From Celeribacter arenosi (GTDB lineage: Bacteria; Pseudomonadota; Alphaproteobacteria; Rhodobacterales; Rhodobacteraceae), in the NCBI RefSeq assembly GCF_039539485.1, contig NZ_BAABDF010000007.1, positions 62,001 to 126,000 on the forward strand: a stretch of DNA of 64,000 nucleotides. Reading direction: 5' to 3'. A program made the translations under genes and the position numbers. Positions 1 through 6,734 of this stretch are shown here, in pieces. The notes beneath the pieces are model-generated. The model worked only from the letters and a program-made list of their open reading frames with translations. It made no database searches and was not told the origin of the DNA. Every line of letters begins with the position of its first letter. The stretch's first letter is position 1.

Positions 1-1
1 G

Positions 2-475
2 CTGGACATCGCCACCTTCCCGAACCAGATTTTCTGGCTTTTGGTCACGCTCGTCGTGATCTACTTCTTGCTGTCGAAAATCGCCCTGCCGCGCATCTCT
101 TCGGTGCTTGCAGAGCGTTCCGGCACAATCATGAATGATATTGCTGCCGCTGAAGAGCTCAAGCTCAAGGCCGCCGATGCCGAAAAGGCATATGACGCTG
201 CCCTGGCCGAAGCCAAAGCGGAAGCTCACCGTATTTCGCTCGAAACCCGCGCGGGTATTCAGGCCGAACTGGACGTCGCAACGGCGAAAGCCGATGCACA
301 GATCGCCGCCAAAGCCGCCGAGTCCGAGAAAGCGATCGCAGAGATCCGCGACGGTGCCATCGAAAGCGTCAAAGAAGTCGCCAACGATACTGCGAAGGAA
401 ATCATTGCGGCTCTCGGCAGCTCTGCCGATGCACGCACGATCACCGCAGCTATCAATGCGCGCCTGAAAGGATAA
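2..475 (+). CDS. atpF': ATP synthase F0 subunit b' (5'-truncated by window)
   Basis: Peripheral-stalk subunit b' of the F-type ATP synthase, which in alphaproteobacteria pairs with subunit b to tie F1 to the membrane sector. The frame is already open at base 2 and reads LDIATFPNQIFWLL, the usual start of the single membrane helix, so the true start lies outside the window; an internal TTG at 41 is not the start. After the helix comes a long Ala/Glu/Lys-rich coiled coil. The stop lies 4 bases before the subunit b gene, so the two are co-transcribed and probably translationally coupled. The identity is firm; only the missing N-terminus is uncertain. Confidence 0.95.
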   Translation: MDIATFPNQIFWLLVTLVVIYFLLSKIALPRISSVLAERSGTIMNDIAAAEELKLKAADAEKAYDAALAEAKAEAHRISLETRAGIQAELDVATAKADAQIAAKAAESEKAIAEIRDGAIESVKEVANDTAKEIIAALGSSADARTITAAINARLKG

Positions 476-479
476 GGAC

Positions 480-1052
480 ATGAAAAAACTCGTAGCCCTT
501 ATCGCCCTCACCGCTGCAACGCCTGCGTTGGCCGCGTCCACGAACCCGCTTTCCGGCGCGTTCTGGTCGCTGCACAACACAAACCTCGTCGTGCTGTTGG
601 GTTTCCTGCTGTTCATCGCCGTGCTGATCTATTTCGGCATTCCCGGCATGCTCGCCGGCATGCTCGACAAGCGCGCTGAAGGTATCCGTAGCGAACTCGA
701 CGAAGCCCGTGCATTGCGCGAAGAAGCCCAGTCGATCCTCGCATCCTACGAACGCAAGAGCCTCGAAGTGCAGGATCAAGCAGACGCCATCGTGCGTCAG
801 GCCAAGATTGACGCCGAAGCTGCCGCCGAAAAGGCCAAGGCTGACATTGAAGTGTCCATCACACGCCGCCTCGCCTCCGCGCAGGATCAGATTGAATCTG
901 CTCAGGCCAGCGCGATCAAGGAAGTCCGTGACACAGCCGTTTCGGTTGCCGTTGCCGCCGCTGCCGACGTCATCTCGAAAAAGATGACTGCTGCAAATGG
1001 CAACGATCTGATCGATGCTTCCATCGCCGAAGTCGGGGCCAAACTCCACTAA
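480..1052 (+). CDS. atpF: ATP synthase F0 subunit b
   Basis: Subunit b of the peripheral stalk (190 residues). The N-terminal ~20 residues (MKKLVALIALTAATPALAAS) look like a signal peptide, as often seen in b subunits of this bacterial family. A membrane helix at about residues 33-56 follows, then a charged, Ala/Glu-rich coiled coil to the C-terminus that contacts b' and the delta subunit. It is the last gene of the F0 operon: only 4 bases separate it from b', and a strong intrinsic terminator begins about 30 bases after its stop. Confidence 0.96.
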   Translation: MKKLVALIALTAATPALAASTNPLSGAFWSLHNTNLVVLLGFLLFIAVLIYFGIPGMLAGMLDKRAEGIRSELDEARALREEAQSILASYERKSLEVQDQADAIVRQAKIDAEAAAEKAKADIEVSITRRLASAQDQIESAQASAIKEVRDTAVSVAVAAAADVISKKMTAANGNDLIDASIAEVGAKLH

Positions 1053-1084
1053 GCGCGATCATTGATGCGAACGAAATCACAAAA

Positions 1085-1115
1085 CCTGCCGCGGGAAACC
1101 TCGGCAGGTTTTTTT
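1085..1115 (+). terminator. Rho-independent terminator of the atp operon
   Basis: Perfect 7-bp stem (CCTGCCG 1085-1091, CGGCAGG 1102-1108) with a 10-base loop, followed at once by seven T residues (1109-1115). It lies just after atpF and on its strand. Confidence 0.93.
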
Positions 1116-1177
1116 GTGCGCCAGTCTACCGGAGTGATCTTAGTTCTTTGGATCAGGGCCATTTGAAGTGCTGTGCG

Positions 1178-1948
1178 TCAGTCGCGTTCGGCCTCATGCG
1201 CGAGACGGAGCTTGGCGATTTCTTCGTGTTCGTCGGAGGCAAACTGCGCGCGCAGGGCATCCTCGACATAGGTTAGATGGTCGATGACCGCAGAGCGGGC
1301 TGCAGCGGCGTCACGAGCCTGCAGGGCGTCGTTAATGGCGCGGTGCTGCCCGAGAAGGTCTGCGCGGTTGGTGCGCTGTTTGAACATCACCGAGCGGTTG
1401 TAAAAAACACCCTCCCGCAGCAAGTCGAACATCGAACGCATCATGTGGAGCATGACGACGTTATGGCTCGCCTCGATGATGGATAGGTGGAATTCGGCAT
1501 CCAGCCGCGCCTCGTCGGAGGGGTCACGTTTGGGATGGACGGCCTCCATTTTCTGGAAAATCTGCGCAATGACTTTCAGGTCGGTATCGGACGCGGCGCG
1601 CGCGGCACGTTCGGCGGCCAATCCCTCCATGTCTCGACGAAAGTCGATGTAGTCGAAAACGGCCTCATTGTGGCTACCAAAGAGACGGGTGAGGGCAGGT
1701 GAAAAGGCAGAGCCCAACACATCTGCCACAAATATTCCGGCATTGGCGCGGGTGTCCAGAAGACCGGATTGGGTCAGCTGCGCGATGGCGTCCCGCAGTG
1801 AGGGTCGCGACACGCCGAGACGTTCCGCCAAGTCCCGTTCGGCTGGGAGACGTTCACCGGGTCGCAGGATGCCGCGCAGGATCAAAAGCTCGATCTGGCG
1901 CACAACGGCAGCACTTAGTTTTTCGGAATGCACTTTTTGAAACGGCAT
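1178..1948 (-). CDS. FadR/FCD-type GntR transcriptional regulator, candidate GlcC
   Basis: DNA-binding regulator of 256 residues. Residues ~8-75 form a GntR winged helix (motifs LRPGERLPAERDLAERLGVS and RPSLRDAI). Residues ~95-230 are an FCD ligand domain with the usual Asp/His metal-site segments (FHLSIIEASHN, QHRAIND, VIDHL). This is the PdhR/LldR/GlcC branch, which senses small organic acids. An inverted repeat overlapping its own -10 (1962-1982) is nearly identical to one overlapping the promoter of glcDEF at 40475-40495, so I infer that it autoregulates and controls glycolate oxidation. The same fold could instead be a pyruvate or lactate regulator. It is convergent with the atp operon. 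Confidence 0.85.
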   Translation of the reverse strand: MPFQKVHSEKLSAAVVRQIELLILRGILRPGERLPAERDLAERLGVSRPSLRDAIAQLTQSGLLDTRANAGIFVADVLGSAFSPALTRLFGSHNEAVFDYIDFRRDMEGLAAERAARAASDTDLKVIAQIFQKMEAVHPKRDPSDEARLDAEFHLSIIEASHNVVMLHMMRSMFDLLREGVFYNRSVMFKQRTNRADLLGQHRAINDALQARDAAAARSAVIDHLTYVEDALRAQFASDEHEEIAKLRLAHEAERD

Positions 1949-1961
1949 GGGCCCTCGCGCG

Positions 1962-1982
1962 AATTGGTAAAATCATATTACC
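1962..1982 (-). promoter_or_regulatory. Putative autoregulatory GntR operator over the -10 box
   Basis: AATTGGT-N9-TTACC, an inverted repeat with GGTAA and TTACC arms (1966-1970, 1978-1982). On the minus strand its middle reads TATGAT (1977-1972), a good -10, with a weak -35 about 18 bases upstream. It ends 14 bases before the regulator's ATG. The same pattern and spacing recur upstream of glcD. Confidence 0.6.
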
Positions 1983-2002
1983 GCAGATTGCGACATGCCA
2001 TG

Positions 2003-2026
2003 AAAAAAGGGCCGGTCGCCCGGCCC
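2003..2026 (-). terminator. Rho-independent terminator of the OmpA-family gene
   Basis: On the minus strand, a perfect GGGCCGG/CCGGCCC stem (2009-2015 with 2020-2026) with a 4-base loop, followed by six T residues (plus-strand A 2003-2008). It lies just downstream of the OmpA-like gene and insulates it from the GntR gene. Confidence 0.85.
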
Positions 2027-2053
2027 GTTTCCATTATTCAGCGTTTGGTAAAA

Positions 2054-2689
2054 TCAGGTGATCGGCGTGATCACGATTTCAACGCGACGGTTTTGGGCAC
2101 GACCGTCGACGGTAAGATTGGTCGCAACCGGCGCATCTTCGCCACGGCCAAATGCCCGAACGCGGTTTGGCGCAACGCCGTTTGCGGTCAGCACGGTCGC
2201 CACAGCCGACGCACGGCGGGTCGAAAGCTCTTGGTTATACGTCGCGGAACCGGTGTTGTCGGTATGCCCAACAACCTCAACCGTGGTGTTGGGGTAGTCG
2301 CGCAGGTTATAGGCAAGCGCGCGCAGATCCTGCTGCAGCGAGGCGACAACAACGGCACTGTCGGTCGCAAACAGGATGTCTTGGGGCATGGTGACAATGA
2401 GTTCGGAGCCGGTGTTCACGATTTTCACGTTATCATTGCCGAGGTCCTGACGCAGATCGGCGGCCTGACGGTCGAGCGATTGTCCAATCGCGCCGCCCAC
2501 GGCCGCGCCGATGCCGGCCAGCACGACTGTTTTGCCGGTGCTGCGGTCATTGGATGCGAGGCCAGCGATAGCACCGGTCACGCCGCCGATGACAGCGCCC
2601 TGAGTGGCTTTGCTATCGGGGTCATAGGTCGTGCAGCCCGCAAGTGCGACGGTGGCTGCCAGCGAAAGGGATAGGAAGGTGCGCGACAT
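2054..2689 (-). CDS. OmpA-family outer-membrane lipoprotein
   Basis: A 211-residue envelope protein. A signal peptide ends in the lipobox LAGC (lipidated Cys18). Residues ~28-75 form a glycine-zipper segment (GAVIGGVTGAIAGL and GIGAAVGGAIGQSL), followed by a C-terminal OmpA/MotB peptidoglycan-binding domain with VVGHTDNTGSATYNQELSTR and NRRVEI. It probably anchors the outer membrane to peptidoglycan. The ATG has GAGG at a good distance. It is transcribed alone, with a terminator after it. Confidence 0.92.
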   Translation of the reverse strand: MSRTFLSLSLAATVALAGCTTYDPDSKATQGAVIGGVTGAIAGLASNDRSTGKTVVLAGIGAAVGGAIGQSLDRQAADLRQDLGNDNVKIVNTGSELIVTMPQDILFATDSAVVVASLQQDLRALAYNLRDYPNTTVEVVGHTDNTGSATYNQELSTRRASAVATVLTANGVAPNRVRAFGRGEDAPVATNLTVDGRAQNRRVEIVITPIT

Positions 2690-2801
2690 TAGTCAGGCCT
2701 CATATTTGATAAATTCTGCTCTCTATTAACGCTTTTACGCCCGATTAGTTGCATGCGCACGGGAGATTCATTTCGATCACGTGAATGTGGCAGCTTCCTG
2801 C

Positions 2802-3662
2802 CTAACGCGAACCGGCATGGCCTGTATCGTGGCGCGCGCTTTCATAGGCCAAAATGGCGCGTTTGACAGGTAGGCCCCAGTGATATCCGCCAAGCGCGCC
2901 GGATTTGCGCAAAACGCGATGGCAGGGAATGAGCAAACCGATCGGATTGCGCCCTACGGCCGTTCCCACCGCACGCACGGCACCCGGTGATCCGATGGCG
3001 GCGGCGACATCGCCGTAGGTCGTCACAGTGCCATCCGGTATGGAGAGGAGAGCTTCCCATACCTTGATCTGAAACGGAGCGCCGATGACATGGAGCGGCG
3101 TGCGGCCCCCACCCAGAGCGCTTTCGACAAGAGCGCGGCATCGAACGGCGTCTTCGACAAACTGCGCCTGCGGCCAGCGATCCGTAAGTTCGGCGTAGGT
3201 CGCATCGCGCGTTGTCTCGGAAGTAAAGGCGAGCGCGCATAACCCCACCTGCGTCGCCATCGCCAAAGCGTCGCCAAATGGTGTGTCCACATAGCCGTAG
3301 GCAATTGTCACGCCCGCGCCCCGACGAGCGAACTCACCGGGTGTCATCGCCTCCCATCGCACGAACAGGTCGTGGAGCCGGCCGGTTCCCGAAAGTCCCG
3401 TCGCGCCAGCCACGTCGAGCATCGTGTGGCTCTGGGCCAAAAGGGTCTTGGCATGGCCGAGCGTGAGATATTGCTGATACCGTTTGGGTGAGACGCCCGC
3501 CCATTGAGAAAAGGTTTTCTGGAAATGGTACGGACTCATCCCGAGCGCGGATGAGAGTTCGTCCAACGACAGGGGAGCTTCCGCGTCATCGATTAGATCG
3601 ATCGCGCGGCGAATGACATTGTAGTGGTATCGATCCTCTACGGAGAGCGCAGGTGCGGACAT
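2802..3662 (-). CDS. Ada-like AraC/methylated-DNA-cysteine methyltransferase fusion
   Basis: Repairs O6-alkylguanine by suicidal transfer of the alkyl group to a cysteine, and may act as a transcription factor. Residues ~15-110 are an AraC-type helix-turn-helix (LDELSSALGMSPYHFQKTF). Residues ~195-275 are the methyltransferase domain with the active-site IPCHRV motif (Cys about 247) and the helix-turn-helix segment TTYGDVAAAIGSPGAVRAVG. At 286 residues it lacks the N-terminal zinc domain of full Ada, which repairs phosphotriesters and acts as the methylation switch. AAAGGAG lies 7 bases before the ATG. It is monocistronic. Confidence 0.9.
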   Translation of the reverse strand: MSAPALSVEDRYHYNVIRRAIDLIDDAEAPLSLDELSSALGMSPYHFQKTFSQWAGVSPKRYQQYLTLGHAKTLLAQSHTMLDVAGATGLSGTGRLHDLFVRWEAMTPGEFARRGAGVTIAYGYVDTPFGDALAMATQVGLCALAFTSETTRDATYAELTDRWPQAQFVEDAVRCRALVESALGGGRTPLHVIGAPFQIKVWEALLSIPDGTVTTYGDVAAAIGSPGAVRAVGTAVGRNPIGLLIPCHRVLRKSGALGGYHWGLPVKRAILAYESARHDTGHAGSR

Positions 3663-3734
3663 TGGATATCTCCTTTGCCCGTAATCTATCGCGCACAGTG
3701 ATCCAAGCCGACCCGAAACTTGGTGCTTTGCAGT

Positions 3735-4412
3735 TTATGCAATGCGTTGGCTTTTGGTGGTGGTTTCCATTGGTTTGAAAAGGCGCGCCTCGTCACGTGT
3801 CAGGCACAGCCGCGCCGCCTCCATTGCACCGATGCGATCACCGAGGAGTACCTCTAACGCGCCGCGCGTTTCCTCGTCATGGTCTGCAAAGTTGGCGTCG
3901 TCGATGCGGAAGCTTTCGATCCACACGCCCTCGGCGAGGATGATTTCATGATCGTCGAGCAAGAGTTGGTAAAGAGACGTATTCGGGGCGGGCCAAACCG
4001 AGCGGCGATCGTTTTCCCGCGTGTCAGGGGTGCCGAGGCAGGCAGCAGGGGCGAGCGCCTCTTCTTCGCCGAAGTGGATTTCGATTTCTGCGCCCGACAT
4101 GAGTAGGCCATGATCGGGTCCGACAGCCAAATTCATGCTCGGCATGTCATGGCTGAGAGAACCGGCGTGAATGATCTGCAATCGCTGATCGTCCGGTATC
4201 TCCGTCTTCCAAACCCGTCGCAACGGTTGGTAGCCGTGATCGCGGGTCATCAAAAGGTCGCCCGCACGCAGCCATTCGACCGGCTGAGGCCCGTCCGTCG
4301 TCGCGACCATGACACCGGAGCCGATGCCGACACAATTGCCTTTGGCGCGCGAAGGGTTTGGGTCTTCGTCCTGTTCGGGTTGGGCTAGGCCCATGTTCGG
4401 AAAGGGGGTCAT
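3735..4412 (-). CDS. Stand-alone Hint (hedgehog/intein-like) domain protein
   Basis: A 225-residue protein made almost wholly of a Hint domain of the type common in Rhodobacteraceae. An N-terminal Cys block (NCVGIGSGVMVATTDG) is followed by PVEWLRAGDLLMTRDHG, VGPDHGLLMSG and the HEIILAEGVWIESF segment. Such domains usually sit at the C-end of large secreted proteins, where they may self-process; no such partner is attached here. I chose ATG 4412 because GGAG lies 8 bases upstream; the GTG at 4421 is too close to that site. The substrate and function are unknown. It is divergent from nth. Confidence 0.82.
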   Translation of the reverse strand: MTPFPNMGLAQPEQDEDPNPSRAKGNCVGIGSGVMVATTDGPQPVEWLRAGDLLMTRDHGYQPLRRVWKTEIPDDQRLQIIHAGSLSHDMPSMNLAVGPDHGLLMSGAEIEIHFGEEEALAPAACLGTPDTRENDRRSVWPAPNTSLYQLLLDDHEIILAEGVWIESFRIDDANFADHDEETRGALEVLLGDRIGAMEAARLCLTRDEARLFKPMETTTKSQRIA

Positions 4413-4551
4413 TTGGGTCACTCCACATCGGCTTTCTCACGAATGTGGACGAGGCTGCTAAAGGGGGAGTTAATCGCGCCGCCCTAGGTGTTTCGACTTT
4501 TATGAAAATCGCTGCCTTGCCGCGCGGGCGGTGAGAAGGCATAGAGACGCC

Positions 4552-5199
4552 ATGGCCGCACAGCTCGATTATCATACGATTCACCAGATTTTCACGCGAT
4601 TTCGCGCGGCCGAAGCCGAGCCGAAGGGCGAGTTGGATCATGTGAACGCCTACACTTTGGTGGTGGCCGTCGCGCTGTCGGCACAGGCGACAGATGTCGG
4701 CGTGAACAAGGCGACCAAAGAGTTGTTCACCATCGCAGACACCCCCCAGAAGATGCTCGACCTGGGCGAAGAGGGCCTGATCGATCACATCAAGACCATC
4801 GGCCTGTACCGCAACAAGGCGAAGAACGTCATCAAGATGTCGAAAATCCTCGTTGAGGATTACGGCGGTGAAGTGCCGTCTTCGCGCGCCGCTCTTGAAA
4901 GCCTGCCGGGTGTGGGCCGCAAGACGGCGAACGTGGTTCTCAACATGTGGTTTCACCTCCCCGCGCAGGCGGTGGACACCCATATTTTCCGGTTCGGCAA
5001 TCGCTCCGGCGTAGCGGTCGGCAAGGATGTCGTCGCCGTCGAACGCGCGATTGAAGACCACATTCCCGCCGAGTTCCAAAAACACGCGCACCATTGGATG
5101 ATTTTGCACGGGCGCTATGTGTGCAAGGCGCGAAAGCCGCTTTGCGCCACCTGCCTGATCCGCGACTTATGTGCCTTCGAGGAGAAGAATTTTGACTAA
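4552..5199 (+). CDS. nth: Endonuclease III (DNA glycosylase/AP lyase)
   Basis: Base-excision repair enzyme that removes oxidised pyrimidines and cuts abasic sites. It shows the helix-hairpin-helix LPGVGRKTANVVLN with the catalytic Lys, the catalytic Asp in AVDTHIFR, and the C-terminal [4Fe-4S] loop with spacing C-x6-C-x2-C-x5-C (CKARKPLCATCLIRDLC). ATG 4552 is preferred over the GTG at 4531 because GAGAAGG lies upstream and the homologous N-terminus begins here; the protein is then 215 residues. Its last 8 bases overlap the adenosine kinase start, so the genes are co-transcribed. Confidence 0.96.
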   Translation: MAAQLDYHTIHQIFTRFRAAEAEPKGELDHVNAYTLVVAVALSAQATDVGVNKATKELFTIADTPQKMLDLGEEGLIDHIKTIGLYRNKAKNVIKMSKILVEDYGGEVPSSRAALESLPGVGRKTANVVLNMWFHLPAQAVDTHIFRFGNRSGVAVGKDVVAVERAIEDHIPAEFQKHAHHWMILHGRYVCKARKPLCATCLIRDLCAFEEKNFD

Positions 5200-6178
5200 G
5201 AGTTTTCAGGTTGTCGGTATTGGCAACGCCATTGTGGACGTAATTTCACAAGCCGACGACAGCTTCCTCGACCTCATGGGGATCGAGAAAGGCATCATGC
5301 AACTGGTCGAACGCAACCGTGGTGAAATGCTCTACGGGGCGATGACGAACCGCGTGCAGGCGCCCGGTGGCTCGGTGGCCAACACGCTCGCGGGGCTTGG
5401 AATGTTGGGTCTGACGACGGGCTTTATTGGTCGCGTGCATGACGACGCTCTGGGCCGGTTCTACGCGGCCGAGATGGAGCGTGACGGCACCGATTTCGTC
5501 AATGCACCCATCGAAGGGGGCGATCTGCCGACATCCAGGTCGATGATTTTCGTCTCAACCGATGGCGAACGTTCAATGAATACCTATCTGGGAATCTCAT
5601 CGGAAATTTCTTCGCAGGATGTGAACGCATCGGTGGCAGAAGGCACGGAGATCATGTTTCTAGAGGGCTACCTCTACGACAAGGACAAAGGAAAACGCGC
5701 CTTTGACGAGGCCGCGCGCCTTACAAAGGGGTCTGGAGGAAAGGTCGGGATTTCGCTCTCGGACCCGTTTTGTGTCGACCGCCATCGCAATGACTTCCGC
5801 AAGTTCGTAAAGGAAATGGATTTCGTCATCGGCAACCAACACGAATGGGAAAGCCTGTATCAGGCCGATCTCTCTACGGCCTTGGAAACTGCGGCGGGCG
5901 AATGCGGGCTTGTGGTTTGCACGCGGTCTGGATCGGATGTTGTGTTGGTGCGCGGCGACGAAGAAGTTGTGGTGCCCGTCGAACGCGTGGTCCCTGTCGA
6001 CACCACCGGCGCAGGTGATCAGTTCGCGACCGGTTTCATATACGGCTACGCGACGGGGCAGGACCTTGCGACCTGCGGACGCATGGGGATCACGGCAGCG
6101 GCAGAGGTAATCTCGCACATCGGCCCGCGTCCGGAGACGGATTTAAAGGTGCTATTCCGTGAAAAAGGTTTGATCTAG
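5192..6178 (+). CDS. PfkB-family sugar/nucleoside kinase, probable adenosine kinase
   Basis: Ribokinase-fold kinase of 328 residues. The N-terminus QVVGIGNAIVDVISQADDSF and the C-terminal signature DTTGAGDQFATGF, holding the catalytic Asp and anion hole, are those of the proteins annotated as adenosine kinase in alphaproteobacteria. It would phosphorylate adenosine to AMP in purine salvage. The start is taken as TTG 5192: GGAGAAG lies just upstream, and the TTG overlaps the nth stop (TTGACTAA). The upstream GTG (5171) would extend it deep into nth. The substrate is inferred from family resemblance. Confidence 0.88.
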   Translation: MTKSFQVVGIGNAIVDVISQADDSFLDLMGIEKGIMQLVERNRGEMLYGAMTNRVQAPGGSVANTLAGLGMLGLTTGFIGRVHDDALGRFYAAEMERDGTDFVNAPIEGGDLPTSRSMIFVSTDGERSMNTYLGISSEISSQDVNASVAEGTEIMFLEGYLYDKDKGKRAFDEAARLTKGSGGKVGISLSDPFCVDRHRNDFRKFVKEMDFVIGNQHEWESLYQADLSTALETAAGECGLVVCTRSGSDVVLVRGDEEVVVPVERVVPVDTTGAGDQFATGFIYGYATGQDLATCGRMGITAAAEVISHIGPRPETDLKVLFREKGLI

Positions 6179-6187
6179 GAGCTCAGA

Positions 6188-6700
6188 ATGGATGGCGGAC
6201 TCGCAGCGGCTTTTCTCGTCGCTGGCCTATTGGATATGGGTGTTAATTACTGTGGCGAGCCTGAGGGTTGCTTTGCACAAGGCGACGCTCCCGCACGCTT
6301 TGGCGTGGCCTTCGGCAATGTGATTTTCGACGGGAACGGAATCGGCTCCGAAATTTACCTTCGTTACGATGCTCCGGGCACCTTCGGGCCGTTTCAGCCG
6401 GTTTTTGGCGTATCTTTGACCGATGATGCGTCTGCATGGGTCGGCGCGGGCGCGGCATGGGACGAGCAATTCGGGAACGGCTATGTCGAATTGCACCTCA
6501 TGGCGGGGCTCTACGCCAATGGCAATGGTGTCAATTTGGGATCGCCGTTGGAATTCCGCTCGGGCGTCGAAGTCGGTTATGAGTTCGATAATGGGTGGCG
6601 CGTTGGCGCATATTTTGATCACCGCTCCAACGCCGATATCGAGCCTGTGAACCCCGGATTGGAAACGCTGCAACTGCGGGTTTCGGTGCCAATCAATTAG
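6188..6700 (+). CDS. PagL-like lipid A 3-O-deacylase / acyloxyacyl hydrolase family protein
   Basis: A 170-residue protein with alternating beta strands of an outer-membrane barrel. Near the C-terminus it carries the PagL signature: HRSNA (catalytic His and Ser two residues apart), then NPG and a final aromatic-poor strand. PagL removes the 3-O acyl chain of lipid A. The N-terminus (MDGGLAAAFLVAGLL) is only a weak signal peptide and is followed by a Cys pair (CGEPEGC), so export is uncertain. It starts 9 bases after the kinase stop, giving an nth-kinase-pagL unit, and is convergent with polA. Confidence 0.72.
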   Translation: MDGGLAAAFLVAGLLDMGVNYCGEPEGCFAQGDAPARFGVAFGNVIFDGNGIGSEIYLRYDAPGTFGPFQPVFGVSLTDDASAWVGAGAAWDEQFGNGYVELHLMAGLYANGNGVNLGSPLEFRSGVEVGYEFDNGWRVGAYFDHRSNADIEPVNPGLETLQLRVSVPIN

Positions 6701-6734
6701 GCCGAGATACGTAAAGGTCTAAGCACTGGTTCCA

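Noticed and set aside
453..1049. 198-codon minus-strand frame over atpF
   Set aside because: Exact antisense of the conserved ATP synthase b gene; no ribosome site or family match.
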